Shown piece after piece: positions 8,692 through 17,516 of a stretch of DNA of 64,000 bases. Below the pieces are notes generated by a model. That model was not told the origin of the DNA, did no database searches, and saw nothing but the letters and a program-made list of their open reading frames with translations. The stretch's first letter is position 1. Every line of letters starts with the position of its first letter. The stretch is taken from the NCBI GenBank assembly GCA_029261295.1, contig JAJDBP010000003.1, forward strand, positions 1 through 64,000, given 5' to 3'. A program made the position numbers and the translations under genes. The stretch is from Nitrospirales bacterium. GTDB lineage: Bacteria > Nitrospirota > Nitrospiria > Nitrospirales > UBA8639.

Positions 8692-10053
8692 TTACATGCG
8701 ACTTAAGGCGTGGAAGTATTCGACGAAAGCATGGATGCCCCCAGAGGCTTGCCCCCAGTCGAAGTATTCATTCGGAGCATGGTAGCCATGTTCTGGCAGA
8801 CTCAATCCCATAAATAAAATAGGGACTTTCCAGGCACGTTGCAAGGTGGCAACTGCTCCTATGGAGCCGCCTTCTCGGACGAATACTGGGCGACGGCCGA
8901 ATCCTTTTTCGACTGCATTCTGTAATGCTTCGGCATAAGGTCCTTCGGAAATACCGCGAAAGGGTTCTAGGGCTCCGTCGGCGATTACTTCAATATCCGG
9001 ATTGCGCTCACGGAGATGCTTTTTTAAGAGACGGAAAATTTTTTGTGGTTTCTGATTTGGGACCAAACGCATACTAACTTTGAGTTCTCCCCAAGCGGGA
9101 ACAATGGTCTTCACTCCAGGTCCTGTATGTCCACCTGTTAGCCCATGCACTTCAAAGGTGGGCCATGCCCAAATGCGCTTGAGCAGTTCTTTAGGGTCGG
9201 AAGTGCGCAGCGAACGTAATTGATAGGCTTCTTTAAATTTCCTTACTTGAAAGCCCGAAGCGACGAAGTCTTTCATTTCTGCCCGAGTGGGAGCGACAAC
9301 ATCATCATAAAAACCTGGGATTTTCACACGTCCAGTTTTCGCATCCACGCATGAATAGGCGGCATCACATAATTCAGCGAGGGGATTGCGGGCCCCTCCC
9401 CCGGTGAGGCCAGAATGAATGTCGGTTTCCCCGGTTCTCAGGATCAGGCGAGCTCCTAATAACCCACGAAGCCCGCAAGACAATGCCGGCCGATTCTTAG
9501 CAACCCAAATGGTATCGGAGATCAACACCGAATCGGAGGGGGGAACAGTTTTGCGATTGTGGAGCACTTCAGAAAAATGTGGGCTCCCGATCTCTTCTTC
9601 TGATTCCCAGAGCACTCGAATGTTCAGAGGGATGCCAGCTTCTCTAGCAAATCGTGCCGCAAATAGGGCAGTGAGCGCAGGGCCTTTATCATCTGTGGCA
9701 CCTCGCCCACAATACCGGTCGCCGTCTTTGTGAAAAGCAAACGGCGCTTGCCGCCATTCAGGTTCAAGAGCGGGTTGAACATCTAGGTGATTATAGATGG
9801 TTACGGAGGGGTATTTCCGCCCCGCCCACCATTCACCAGCAACACTTGGGTAGCCCTTGGTTTTCACAATTGCCGCCCTTGCCCCAAATTGTTCTAGATA
9901 GTCCACCGCCAATTCGGCGGTCTTCTGCATATCCGAGGCATGTTTGGGATCAGAGCTGACTGATGGGGTTTCTACCATCTGACCCAACATATCTTCAAAA
10001 TATGGGCGCTGCTCAAGAATGTAGCTTTTTATTTGGGAGGCTTGAAGTGCCAT
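8692..10053 (-). CDS. M20 family metallopeptidase (dipeptidase)
   Basis: A 453-residue cytoplasmic zinc peptidase of the M20A/dipeptidase group. Metal ligands are visible in YNHLDVQP (His), GRGATDDKG (Asp), ESEEEIGS (catalytic Glu and ligand Glu) and the late GYHAPNE segment (His). The dimerisation insert carries the GGHTGPG motif. The length is normal. It lies 96 bases downstream of the site-2 protease gene on the same strand but has no coupled start, so co-transcription is possible but unproven. Substrate specificity (dipeptide, acyl amino acid or other) cannot be told. Confidence 0.9.
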   Translation of the reverse strand: MALQASQIKSYILEQRPYFEDMLGQMVETPSVSSDPKHASDMQKTAELAVDYLEQFGARAAIVKTKGYPSVAGEWWAGRKYPSVTIYNHLDVQPALEPEWRQAPFAFHKDGDRYCGRGATDDKGPALTALFAARFAREAGIPLNIRVLWESEEEIGSPHFSEVLHNRKTVPPSDSVLISDTIWVAKNRPALSCGLRGLLGARLILRTGETDIHSGLTGGGARNPLAELCDAAYSCVDAKTGRVKIPGFYDDVVAPTRAEMKDFVASGFQVRKFKEAYQLRSLRTSDPKELLKRIWAWPTFEVHGLTGGHTGPGVKTIVPAWGELKVSMRLVPNQKPQKIFRLLKKHLRERNPDIEVIADGALEPFRGISEGPYAEALQNAVEKGFGRRPVFVREGGSIGAVATLQRAWKVPILFMGLSLPEHGYHAPNEYFDWGQASGGIHAFVEYFHALSRM

Positions 10054-10149
10054 AGCGAATTAATCCTTTTTTTATTGAGAAATCCAGAAGACAGTGTTTT
10101 CTAAGATTCCAAAATGAAAAATTTTGGATTAAATTTCCCTTCTCTCGTA

Positions 10150-11298
10150 TTACCCAACCGAAAAAGGAACTGGAGCAAATGTGGTGATAAAAATAACCAG
10201 AGCACCCCAGGCTACCCAGCGTCTGCCTTTTCCTAATACAGTATTGGGGTCGCTAATTGGAGGATGGGCCAGCCCAACAAAACTTGCCATTCCTACCCAA
10301 ACAATCCAGCCAGGCCAACCAGTGAAGCCAAGATAAATGAGAATGGGGACTGTGGCATAGGCCACCTGTTTTTGCTGCTGCCCCAAAACCGCAAAGGCCA
10401 CATGTCCACCGTCTAGTTGACCCAAGGGTAGCAAATTAATAGCGGTGACGAAAAACCCAAACCAAGCTGCAAAGGCAATAGGGTGGAGAACGAGGTCGTG
10501 GGTTTTCGGAATAGGACCAAACATGAGCCAGGCGAATCCCTGTAAGAGTAGGGGTTCGCCAAGTTGGAGACCGAAAACTTGATCTTTGGGAACGACATAG
10601 GAAAATGAGAGACCAACGATTACGGCGACTACCGCGGCAATAAATCCTGCTATTGGTCCGGCCACTCCAATATCAAAAAGGGCTTGACGTTTCATAATTG
10701 GCGAACGCATACGAATGACAGCTCCAAAAGTTCCAATGAATTGTGGCGGTCCCGGGATAAAAAGTGGAAAGGATGCAGGCACCCGATGGATACGCGCAAG
10801 GACGTAATGCCCCAGTTCGTGGATAACTAATATGCCTAAGAGGGTTGCGGCGAAGGGTAAGCCATTGAGCAAAGAATCAGGGTATTTGGTAAGAAAGTCC
10901 CAGGCGCCGGTCACAGGTTTTGTGTTGACCTGATAGGCTCCAGCCCACAGGGTCGTGAACGCGGTGAGTACAAAAAGGATGATGGGCAGTCCCCAAGCTG
11001 AAAATGTACTTGGTGGTGGACGCAAGTCCTGATAATACGAGTGTCTAGGAAGCCCCATTTCTTCCTGGGCTGAATTTGCCGTCCACGTGATGCGATGGGG
11101 GTTTTGCAGCATCCGACTCCGAATAACTTCTTCTTTAGAAATTGGTGCTATGAGAGATCCTGAAGGAATCGTGTGGGAAAGGTCTGGATCTGAAGAATCT
11201 GACGAAGGGGGATTGGATTGCGAGTCAGCAGAAGGAAATGGAACTTGAGATGGGGAGTCTTGGGGTTGCGGATCATCCCTGTCTGAAGAAGGTGTCAT
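10150..11298 (-). CDS. Site-2-protease-type membrane metalloprotease (M50)
   Basis: About 382 residues from the ATG at 11298. A start at 11382 is also open but would overlap the upstream gene by 53 bases and lacks a ribosome-binding site. The N-terminus is long, soluble and rich in Pro, Ser and Asp. The membrane core contains the zinc motif HELGHYVLA and, much later, the third ligand in NLLPLGQLDGGHV, both diagnostic of M50 proteases. This resembles the plant and cyanobacterial EGY-like branch more than RseP, because no PDZ domain is visible. Its stop codon is followed by an M20 peptidase. It sits directly downstream of an HTH-metallo-beta-lactamase fusion, which makes a joint regulatory role conceivable. 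Targets are unknown. Confidence 0.85.
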   Translation of the reverse strand: MTPSSDRDDPQPQDSPSQVPFPSADSQSNPPSSDSSDPDLSHTIPSGSLIAPISKEEVIRSRMLQNPHRITWTANSAQEEMGLPRHSYYQDLRPPPSTFSAWGLPIILFVLTAFTTLWAGAYQVNTKPVTGAWDFLTKYPDSLLNGLPFAATLLGILVIHELGHYVLARIHRVPASFPLFIPGPPQFIGTFGAVIRMRSPIMKRQALFDIGVAGPIAGFIAAVVAVIVGLSFSYVVPKDQVFGLQLGEPLLLQGFAWLMFGPIPKTHDLVLHPIAFAAWFGFFVTAINLLPLGQLDGGHVAFAVLGQQQKQVAYATVPILIYLGFTGWPGWIVWVGMASFVGLAHPPISDPNTVLGKGRRWVAWGALVIFITTFAPVPFSVG

Positions 11299-11329
11299 GG
11301 AATAAAAAAGGCTTTCTATGCGTTCATGC

Positions 11330-12181
11330 TTATCCGAATGGATTGTGGCCCTGCTCTTCCGCCACGGTGGTCGGTGGCCCATGCCCGGGGAATAAGACAG
11401 TCTCTTTGGGGAGGTGCAATACTGTTTGCCTCACTGATTGAAGGTGTTGAGGATAGAGGGAAAATGGATTCGATCGGCCAACTGATCCAGAAAAAAGCGT
11501 GTCACCGACGAAACATAGGCTATGAGCTTTATGCGTGGTGAGATAACAAAAGCCTCCTGGTGTGTGCCCGGGAGTAGCTAAGCATTCTACGGTTAGTTCC
11601 CCAAGGGCAATTTTTTGATGATCGGTTGGAATTTTTAAGGAAGCCAGATCGGGTTTCCAAGGGAGTAAATCAAAGTCACCATTCCCTAGGTAAACGGGTA
11701 CTGGCCATTCAGCTAAAATTTTGTCTAACCCTCCAGCATGGTCAGCATGTCCGTGGGTGAGCCCAATTCCGATGAGAGTTAATTCGTGTTCTTTGATTGT
11801 TGCCAACATTTGTTGAGCATTATACCCGGTGTCAATCATAAGTGTATGCTTGGTGTCAGGATCTGTCAGAAGATACCCTTTAACTTCGTATCCACCAATA
11901 TCTCCGAGAATGGTTTCCACTAAATGGTCCTGAGTTGTCCAGCCCGGTTGAGGATGGGGAGCCCACCCTTCGAGGGTAATGTCCAATAAAGAATGAAATC
12001 GCAAATGCAGGATCTGACAAATGTGTTGAATTTCTGCCTTTGTTGGAAGACGGTGGCCTTTCTCAAGACCTTCCAGGCCTGAGGCCTCAATTTGAGTCAA
12101 TTCCGCCAAGGATTTAAGGCTATGCTCTTGTCCAAAACGTGCTTTTTTTAAAATATCGCAAAACTCATCTTCTAAATTCAT
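11330..12181 (-). CDS. HTH domain fused to metallo-beta-lactamase hydrolase
   Basis: A 283-residue protein. Residues about 5-65 form an XRE/Cro-like helix-turn-helix (SLKSLAELTQIEASGLEGLE, then GHRLPTKAEIQHICQIL). The rest is a metallo-beta-lactamase fold with the metal motif THGHADHAGG, the His-containing TPGHTPGG, GDTLF (bridging Asp) and the final FPGHGPPT. That set matches glyoxalase-II-like thioester or lactone hydrolases. The start has a GAGGA site 4-5 bases upstream. It overlaps or abuts the downstream membrane protease gene. The combination of DNA-binding and hydrolase domains suggests a metabolite-responsive regulator, or a hydrolase with a repurposed HTH. Both ideas are inference. 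Confidence 0.85.
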   Translation of the reverse strand: MNLEDEFCDILKKARFGQEHSLKSLAELTQIEASGLEGLEKGHRLPTKAEIQHICQILHLRFHSLLDITLEGWAPHPQPGWTTQDHLVETILGDIGGYEVKGYLLTDPDTKHTLMIDTGYNAQQMLATIKEHELTLIGIGLTHGHADHAGGLDKILAEWPVPVYLGNGDFDLLPWKPDLASLKIPTDHQKIALGELTVECLATPGHTPGGFCYLTTHKAHSLCFVGDTLFSGSVGRSNPFSLYPQHLQSVRQTVLHLPKETVLFPGHGPPTTVAEEQGHNPFG

Positions 12182-12462
12182 GAGGTCCTCGTATTCGTTT
12201 CCAGTTGTGCATTAATTCCTTATGAGTGATTGGAGTAGAATTCCCATCTAAACAAAAATTTGATGTTAGAGGAAAGGGGGGCTTGGCTCAGGCTATACAA
12301 GGAGTTAGATTATCATTCTAGACATCATTCATAGAATATGTACAATTGGCTACCTAAGGAAGTCTGTGAGGTTTGGCGTTAGGGTGGTTAAAGAACGTCA
12401 TTTAGGATTTAAAGTATCAATAATACAAACTATATCCTAATTATTCTGAAATGGGGTAAAAA
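12182..12462. other. Divergent intergenic region before the biosynthetic cluster
   Basis: AT-rich 281-bp gap between the HTH-hydrolase and the first cluster gene. No strong -35/-10 pair was found. A GGGG stretch 7 bases before 12463 acts as a ribosome-binding site. Nothing else is evident. Confidence 0.3.
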
Positions 12463-13764
12463 ATGAATTCCTCTATTGCTTGCGATGTGTTAGTGCTTGG
12501 GGGTGGGCCTGCGGGTTCTTCCATTGCAGCAGTCTTGGCAGAAAAGGGTTGGAAGGTCAACCTGTGGGAAAAAACCCCTCATCCGCGCTTTCACATTGGT
12601 GAGTCATTACTCCCTCACACGGTGCCGTATTTGAAACAGCTTGGTGTCTTTGAAGAGGTCGAACGTATCGGGTTGAAAAAATTTGGAGCGGAAGTGATGT
12701 CTCCATATCATGATGAGCCGGTGACGTTGTATTTTGACGAGGCGTTGAATAAAGCCTATCCCTATGCCTTTCAAGTGCGCCGCGCGGAGTTTGATAACAT
12801 TCTTTTGCAGAATTGCCAAAAAAAAGGCGTACAAGTTCGAGAAGGGTTGGAGGCCAAAGACGTGAGCTTCTCTAACCCAGGTCAGGCCATGATTCATGGG
12901 GTGACTGCCCAGGGTGAACCGATGAGACAGCAGACTCGATATGTCGTGGATGCGACCGGACGGCAGACGTTTCTGGCTAATCAATTACGCGTAAAACACC
13001 GAAACCCCAATCACAATAGTGCGGGCATCTTCGGCCACTTTAAGGGGGTTGCCAGACATTCAGGAAAAGATGAAGGCAATATTAGCCTCTGCTGGTTTGA
13101 CCATGGATGGTTTTGGATCATTCCCTTTCATGATGGCGTGACCAGTGTTGGAATGGTGTGTTGGCCCTCATATCTGAAATCTCGCATAGGTACTCTCGAA
13201 GAATTTTTCTGGCAAACCGTCCGTAGTTGTTCGCCAATGGTTGACCGTATGAAGGATGCGGAGGCGATCATCCCTATAGTGGCAACCGGGAATTATTCAT
13301 ATCAATCCAAGGTCATGATAGGGTCCCAATTCATGATGGTGGGTGATGCCTTTGCCTTTATCGATCCCGTCTTTTCGAGTGGGGTCCATTTGGCTTTACA
13401 TAGTGGAATTCGAGGTGCTGAGGTCGTGGATGCCTGTTTACATGGTCATGAGCAGGCTGAGCAAAAGGCTAGGCAATTTGAAAGGTCGGTTCGGCAAGGA
13501 TTGAAGACCTATTCCTGGTTTATCTATCGGTTTACCCAACCAGCCTTTCGCAATCTATTCATGTCTCCCAAAAATACCTTTCGAATCCAGGAGGGTGTGA
13601 TGTCGATTTTAGCGGGGGATTTGTTTGGCAATACACCAACACAACGTCCTATTCTTCTCTTTAAGTTTTTCTATTTTCTCTTTTCTATGCTTGACCTAAA
13701 AGCCAACCTCGTCCAATATCGAAAAAGAAAGCATGCCGTAGAAGAGAAGTCTGTGGTGTCGTAA
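12463..13764 (+). CDS. FAD-dependent halogenase-like oxidoreductase
   Basis: A 433-residue flavoprotein. The N-terminal FAD-binding motif GGGPAG is at residues 13-18. The FHIGESLLP segment follows at about 43-51, then lysines at 72-73 (GLKKFGAE) where flavin halogenases place the catalytic Lys. The halogenase signature WxWxIP is present as WFWIIP. The late GDAFAFIDPVFSSG motif closes the FAD site. This set matches PltA/CmlS-type halogenases better than plain monooxygenases, although some geranylgeranyl-reductase relatives are similar. It is transcribed together with the chorismatase gene 46 bases downstream. The expected role is halogenation of the aryl head group or chain of the polyene. Bromination, as in xanthomonadins, is possible but not shown. 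Confidence 0.75.
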   Translation: MNSSIACDVLVLGGGPAGSSIAAVLAEKGWKVNLWEKTPHPRFHIGESLLPHTVPYLKQLGVFEEVERIGLKKFGAEVMSPYHDEPVTLYFDEALNKAYPYAFQVRRAEFDNILLQNCQKKGVQVREGLEAKDVSFSNPGQAMIHGVTAQGEPMRQQTRYVVDATGRQTFLANQLRVKHRNPNHNSAGIFGHFKGVARHSGKDEGNISLCWFDHGWFWIIPFHDGVTSVGMVCWPSYLKSRIGTLEEFFWQTVRSCSPMVDRMKDAEAIIPIVATGNYSYQSKVMIGSQFMMVGDAFAFIDPVFSSGVHLALHSGIRGAEVVDACLHGHEQAEQKARQFERSVRQGLKTYSWFIYRFTQPAFRNLFMSPKNTFRIQEGVMSILAGDLFGNTPTQRPILLFKFFYFLFSMLDLKANLVQYRKRKHAVEEKSVVS

Positions 13765-13810
13765 GCATTAAGGAAATGGCCCCCCACAAATTGGTTGTTG
13801 GCGAAGAGTT

Positions 13811-14920
13811 ATGGATAGTCAGTTTTCACAAAAAAAAATCGAGGCAGGTTTTGCTATTGGTGTATCTTCAAATGGGGATCAACCGCCAGCCTTGTCCCTA
13901 TCGCTAAGTCCCGATGCGATAATGGTCAGGTATGTTCCTGTGTCCAGTTCTTCACAAGTATTCGATTTTGAAGCCCCTCATATCCTCGCAGTCATCAACC
14001 ATGGGGGGAGGCATTCTGAATCAGTAAATGAGAACGGGCTGAATATTGATGTCAATCTTCCACAAGTGTTCAGACCGGGAGTGCTCGAAGTCTGGAGTAG
14101 TGCAGCTCCAGTATTGTGTGAGCAGGTCCACGGCATAAAATCTGCCTTTACGGATGAGACGGTCTTTGGCTGCTTAGAGGTTCAAGAATCATCTGAAACG
14201 GCTCTGGAGGATATGGCTCGTTTGGCGTACGAGCAAATCTTTGAGTATTGTGCCCAGTCTGGATTTCCCCACCTTTTACGTATGTGGAACTATTTCCCAC
14301 ACATAAATAGAGATCAAAGTGGGCTAGAACGATATAAACGATTTTGTATGGGAAGGCATCAAGCGTTCTCGACGTATTACAAAGATTTTGCCTCCATGCT
14401 TCCTGCAGCCAGTGCTGTTGGAACTCAAGATGGCCCTTTCCAAGTACTGTTTTTGGCCGGCAAACAATCAGGAAAGCCTCTAGAGAATCCTCGACAAATT
14501 AGTGCCTATGAGTATCCCCCTATGTATGGGCCGGAAAGTCCTTCTTTTTCCCGAGCGACTTTTCATCGAACGGCTAACGGCGGTCAATTGTTTCTTGCGG
14601 GGACGGCAAGCATTGTGGGCCATGCCACTCAACACAAGGGGGATTTAGCCAAACAGACTTTGGAGACCTTGTCGAACATTGCTGCGGTCCTGCATCGAGT
14701 TCGTCATGAGGAGCTGGAATCCTGTGGCGGGCAATCGGCTGAAGGTCTTTTAAAAGTTTTTGTACGGAATCAAGAAGATATGGGAGAGGTCAAGAAAGTG
14801 TTAGAGGCCCATGACCTAGGAAGAGGCCCAATATTGTATCTGCAAGGGGAGATGTGTCGAAAAGAATTGTTGGTGGAAATCGAGGGAATATGGAATTTAG
14901 AATTCATTCCTTCTAGGTAA
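13811..14920 (+). CDS. FkbO/Hyg5/XanB2-type chorismatase
   Basis: A 369-residue enzyme expected to cut chorismate, releasing pyruvate and giving hydroxybenzoate or a related cyclohexadiene acid. Family landmarks are MWNYFPHIN near 158, ERYKRFCMGRHQAF near 175, ENPRQISAYEYP and YGPESPSFSRA in the middle, then AGTASIVGHATQHKGD. The end has CRKELLVEIEG with Cys349 and Glu356. As I recall, a Cys seven residues before the conserved Glu marks the benzoate-forming Hyg5 branch rather than the diol-forming FkbO branch, and that should be verified. In Xanthomonas the homologue XanB2 supplies the starter for xanthomonadin, so this gene ties the neighbouring type II synthase genes to an aryl polyene product. 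Confidence 0.88.
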   Translation: MDSQFSQKKIEAGFAIGVSSNGDQPPALSLSLSPDAIMVRYVPVSSSSQVFDFEAPHILAVINHGGRHSESVNENGLNIDVNLPQVFRPGVLEVWSSAAPVLCEQVHGIKSAFTDETVFGCLEVQESSETALEDMARLAYEQIFEYCAQSGFPHLLRMWNYFPHINRDQSGLERYKRFCMGRHQAFSTYYKDFASMLPAASAVGTQDGPFQVLFLAGKQSGKPLENPRQISAYEYPPMYGPESPSFSRATFHRTANGGQLFLAGTASIVGHATQHKGDLAKQTLETLSNIAAVLHRVRHEELESCGGQSAEGLLKVFVRNQEDMGEVKKVLEAHDLGRGPILYLQGEMCRKELLVEIEGIWNLEFIPSR

Positions 14921-15081
14921 TGACAATGCTAGCGTTTTTTCCCCTAATTATTTAACATATTGAATTACTGATTTGATTCCCATACTAAAGGTTTTATCCA
15001 GGGATGGGGAATGGAACAACCATGATGGGATGGATCCAATATCCATCCTGCAAATGAAATTACTATAAGGAGGGTTGTCCG

Positions 15082-15495
15082 ATGAAAAGCCGTTCATTGA
15101 ATCTATTAATCTTTTTAGTCGCCAGCATGGTATTGTTAGGGGGGTGTCGAACCGGACCCCCGGTCTTTAATGTCGAAAATGCGACTATTAACACCGTATC
15201 CGGTACAGAACCAAAATTAGAGGATGTTACTCGAGCTATTATAAGTGCAGCTGGAAATTCAAATCCTCCCTGGAATATGCAGGTCATTAAACCTGGGCAC
15301 ATTGTTGCCACGTTACATAATCGTACCCATATGGCTCAGGTAGATGTTGAATACACAACCAAGGGATACAAGATCACCCGAAAAGATTCGGCTGATCTAA
15401 ATTATGACCCGGAGAAAGGGACCATTCACTCGGGTTACAACAAATGGGTTCAACGTTTGGATAGTAACATTCGAATAAAATTGAATTTGCTGTAA
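15082..15495 (+). CDS. Small lipoprotein of unknown function
   Basis: A 137-residue protein with a classic lipoprotein signal: basic MKSRS start, hydrophobic core, and lipobox LGGC with the modified Cys near residue 22. The mature part is short and beta-rich (HIVATLHNRTHMAQVDVEY, YKITRKDS), ending in charged strands. It resembles small periplasmic lipoproteins found widely in Gram-negative bacteria, with no assigned function. A strong AAGGAGG site precedes the start. It lies at the end of the plus-strand arm of the biosynthetic cluster and is followed at once by a strong terminator. Whether it belongs to the pathway is uncertain. Confidence 0.75.
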   Translation: MKSRSLNLLIFLVASMVLLGGCRTGPPVFNVENATINTVSGTEPKLEDVTRAIISAAGNSNPPWNMQVIKPGHIVATLHNRTHMAQVDVEYTTKGYKITRKDSADLNYDPEKGTIHSGYNKWVQRLDSNIRIKLNLL

Positions 15496-15513
15496 ATTTT
15501 TTTCGCAAAAGTG

Positions 15514-15556
15514 AAAAAACCGTCTATGGGTATATAGCCCATGGGCGGTTTTTTTA
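15514..15556. terminator. Strong bidirectional terminator
   Basis: A 17-bp stem with two G-T wobbles and a 7-base loop, flanked by A6 on the left and T7 on the right, so it can stop transcription from both sides. It separates the converging lipoprotein and glycosyltransferase genes. The stop codon of the glycosyltransferase lies inside its right edge. Confidence 0.9.
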
Positions 15557-16351
15557 TTGGTGAGATGAATGGGATGAGGCAACCTTTTGAAGGTTGGATC
15601 TTTGTTGGGCAAGAGGCTGTCCAAATAGGGCATGATACAAATTTCGGAGTGCTAATCCTTTTGCCAATAGTTTCCCGGCAATCATGCGTGTAATACGGGC
15701 AATATCCACTACAGGCCGGAAATAACTGGGTCTGGGGGATTGGCGAGGGTCGGATTCAATGGGAACTGATAGACTCCAAAATCCCAGCTTTGCCCCTTCG
15801 ACCAAAATTTCACTTTCAAAGACAAAGCTTCTTTCACGGTTTGTGGGAATGTTGAGTTGGGTAATAAGGGACATAGGATAGACCCGGAATCCCGACTGAC
15901 TATCGGCAATGGGGTGCCCTGAAGCCCATGAAACCCAAAAGTCGGCAATACGATTGGCTAGGATACGGTGCCATGTGTGGCGCGTCCATGGTCTTCGGCG
16001 TGCCCCGATAGTGATACGAGAGGAAATCGATTCAGCTCGTGCAATCAGTCGGGGAATATCTGCAGGGGAATGTTGGCCATCACCATCTAACGTCACAACG
16101 GCAGTGATGCCGCATTGTTTCGCATATTGAAATCCCTTCCAGAGACTAGCCGCTTTGCCACAATTGGTGCTGTTGTGAAGGACTGTCACCGGCAGGTGTT
16201 GTAAGACTTCTGCTGTCTGGTCGGTTGAACCGTCATCGACAACGATCACTGGCTGAACGTGTTGAAGGGATTCCTGGGCGACCGCCAGAATTGTGGTCTC
16301 TTCATTGAAAGCTGGGATCACGACTGCATAAATTGGCTGTTGGTCATTCAT
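15554..16351 (-). CDS. Family 2 glycosyltransferase
   Basis: A 265-residue GT-A fold enzyme of the dolichyl-phosphate-mannose synthase-like GT2 group. Key motifs are VVIPAFNEE near the start, VVDDGSTD near residue 35, and the metal-binding TLDGDGQHSP near residue 87. No transmembrane helices are evident. It is the last gene of the long minus-strand operon and overlaps the ketoreductase gene by 4 bases (ATGA). GT2 enzymes are regular members of aryl-polyene clusters, where they are thought to help build the lipid or sugar anchor. That role is inferred here. Confidence 0.88.
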   Translation of the reverse strand: MNDQQPIYAVVIPAFNEETTILAVAQESLQHVQPVIVVDDGSTDQTAEVLQHLPVTVLHNSTNCGKAASLWKGFQYAKQCGITAVVTLDGDGQHSPADIPRLIARAESISSRITIGARRRPWTRHTWHRILANRIADFWVSWASGHPIADSQSGFRVYPMSLITQLNIPTNRERSFVFESEILVEGAKLGFWSLSVPIESDPRQSPRPSYFRPVVDIARITRMIAGKLLAKGLALRNLYHALFGQPLAQQRSNLQKVASSHSSHQ

Positions 16352-17070
16352 GAGGCCATGGCTCCGTTCACACCTATAATTTGCCCGGAGAGATAACTCG
16401 CTTTTTCTGAAGCCAAAAATCCCACCACGGAGGCGACTTCTTGAGGCTGCCCCACACGTTTCATGGGTACCATACTCTCAATTTGTTGTTCCGTAAATGC
16501 ATATTCGGTGGAAGGGGAATGGATCAGCCCTGGTGCCACAACATTCACCGTAATGCCCCGAGAGGCGACCTCTGTTGCGAGCGAGCGAGCTGCGCCATGA
16601 AGCCCGGATTTTGCCGCAGAATAATTGGTTTGGCCTCGGTGGCCAATCATTCCTGAGAGAGAAGAAATGGCGACGATTCGTCCCCAGCGTGTTCGGATCA
16701 TAGGAAGTAATAACGGTTGGGACACATGAAAAAATCCGTGAAGCGAGACATCAATTACATCATGCCATTGTTGAGCCGTCATTCCGGCCATAGGTGCATC
16801 GTGAAAGATGCCTGCATTATGGACAATTATCTGAATAGGGCCGTTTTCCAGGAGTTGGTTCATGATGAGTTCCGTCCTCTCACGATCTGAAAGGTCGCAA
16901 TAAATGGATTCGGCTGATCCTCCTGTTTGGATCAATTGCCTTGTAACTTCATCGCATTTTTCCTGGTGGCTGTGTCCATGAACGATAACGTGAAGACCCA
17001 TCGAAGCCAACTCTTGGCTAATAGCGGTGCCGATTGGACTATTACCGCCTGTGACAAGGGCTCGTTTCAT
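16348..17070 (-). CDS. 3-oxoacyl-ACP reductase (FabG-like SDR)
   Basis: A 240-residue short-chain dehydrogenase. The NADPH-binding TGGNSPIG is at residues 7-14, NAG at 85-87, and the catalytic set is Ser137, Tyr150 and Lys154 in the pattern SSLSG and YSAAK. The C-terminal half keeps the FabG GITVNVVAPGLI signature. It overlaps genes on both sides by 4 bases. In this operon it would reduce the beta-keto group after each condensation during polyene chain growth. Confidence 0.92.
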   Translation of the reverse strand: MKRALVTGGNSPIGTAISQELASMGLHVIVHGHSHQEKCDEVTRQLIQTGGSAESIYCDLSDRERTELIMNQLLENGPIQIIVHNAGIFHDAPMAGMTAQQWHDVIDVSLHGFFHVSQPLLLPMIRTRWGRIVAISSLSGMIGHRGQTNYSAAKSGLHGAARSLATEVASRGITVNVVAPGLIHSPSTEYAFTEQQIESMVPMKRVGQPQEVASVVGFLASEKASYLSGQIIGVNGAMAS

Positions 17071-17516
17071 AGGTTGGTCTCGGTCCCTTGAATAAAAATC
17101 GAGGCCCGTCCCTGGAGAAGGATGTTTTCGAGTACCTTTATGGAAAAGGTATAGATGAAACTCATGGGTTGCTCGAGTATTAATTTTGCTTCAATAATGA
17201 GATCTTCAGGGATTTGTTGAAATGTTGAGCAGTATACCTGAATGTCCCGAATGGCTCCAAGATAACCGATGGAGGCGTTATGTTCGGAAATGTTTTGGGT
17301 CAGCCCGACGTGGACCCCCATGGTTTGGGCTGCGTATTCCAACCCTGAGAGCATTTCCAAAGTTCCGTGCCGTCGTAAGGGGTTGTCTTGGTCTCGGTGG
17401 GTTGAAGTAAAACAGACGATTGATATTTCATCCCAATCTTCAACAGAAGATAGCAGGCACATATTATGGCCATGTGGGAGGAATTTAGCCAGTTCGAGTT
17501 TGGTTAGGGCAGGCAT
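17067..17516 (-). CDS. ApeP-like hotdog dehydratase
   Basis: A 149-residue single hotdog domain. The N-terminus has LPHGHNMCLL with the probable catalytic His15 or His17, and the HGTLEMLSGLEYAAQ helix carries the acidic partner, as in the FabA/ApeP-type aryl-polyene dehydratases. It overlaps the ketosynthase-like partner gene by 13 bases and the reductase by 4. It should remove water from the 3-hydroxyacyl-ACP. Together with the second dehydratase near 26.9 kb this fits the paired dehydratases of aryl-polyene synthases. A thioesterase-like hotdog is a less likely alternative. Confidence 0.8.
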   Translation of the reverse strand: MPALTKLELAKFLPHGHNMCLLSSVEDWDEISIVCFTSTHRDQDNPLRRHGTLEMLSGLEYAAQTMGVHVGLTQNISEHNASIGYLGAIRDIQVYCSTFQQIPEDLIIEAKLILEQPMSFIYTFSIKVLENILLQGRASIFIQGTETNL

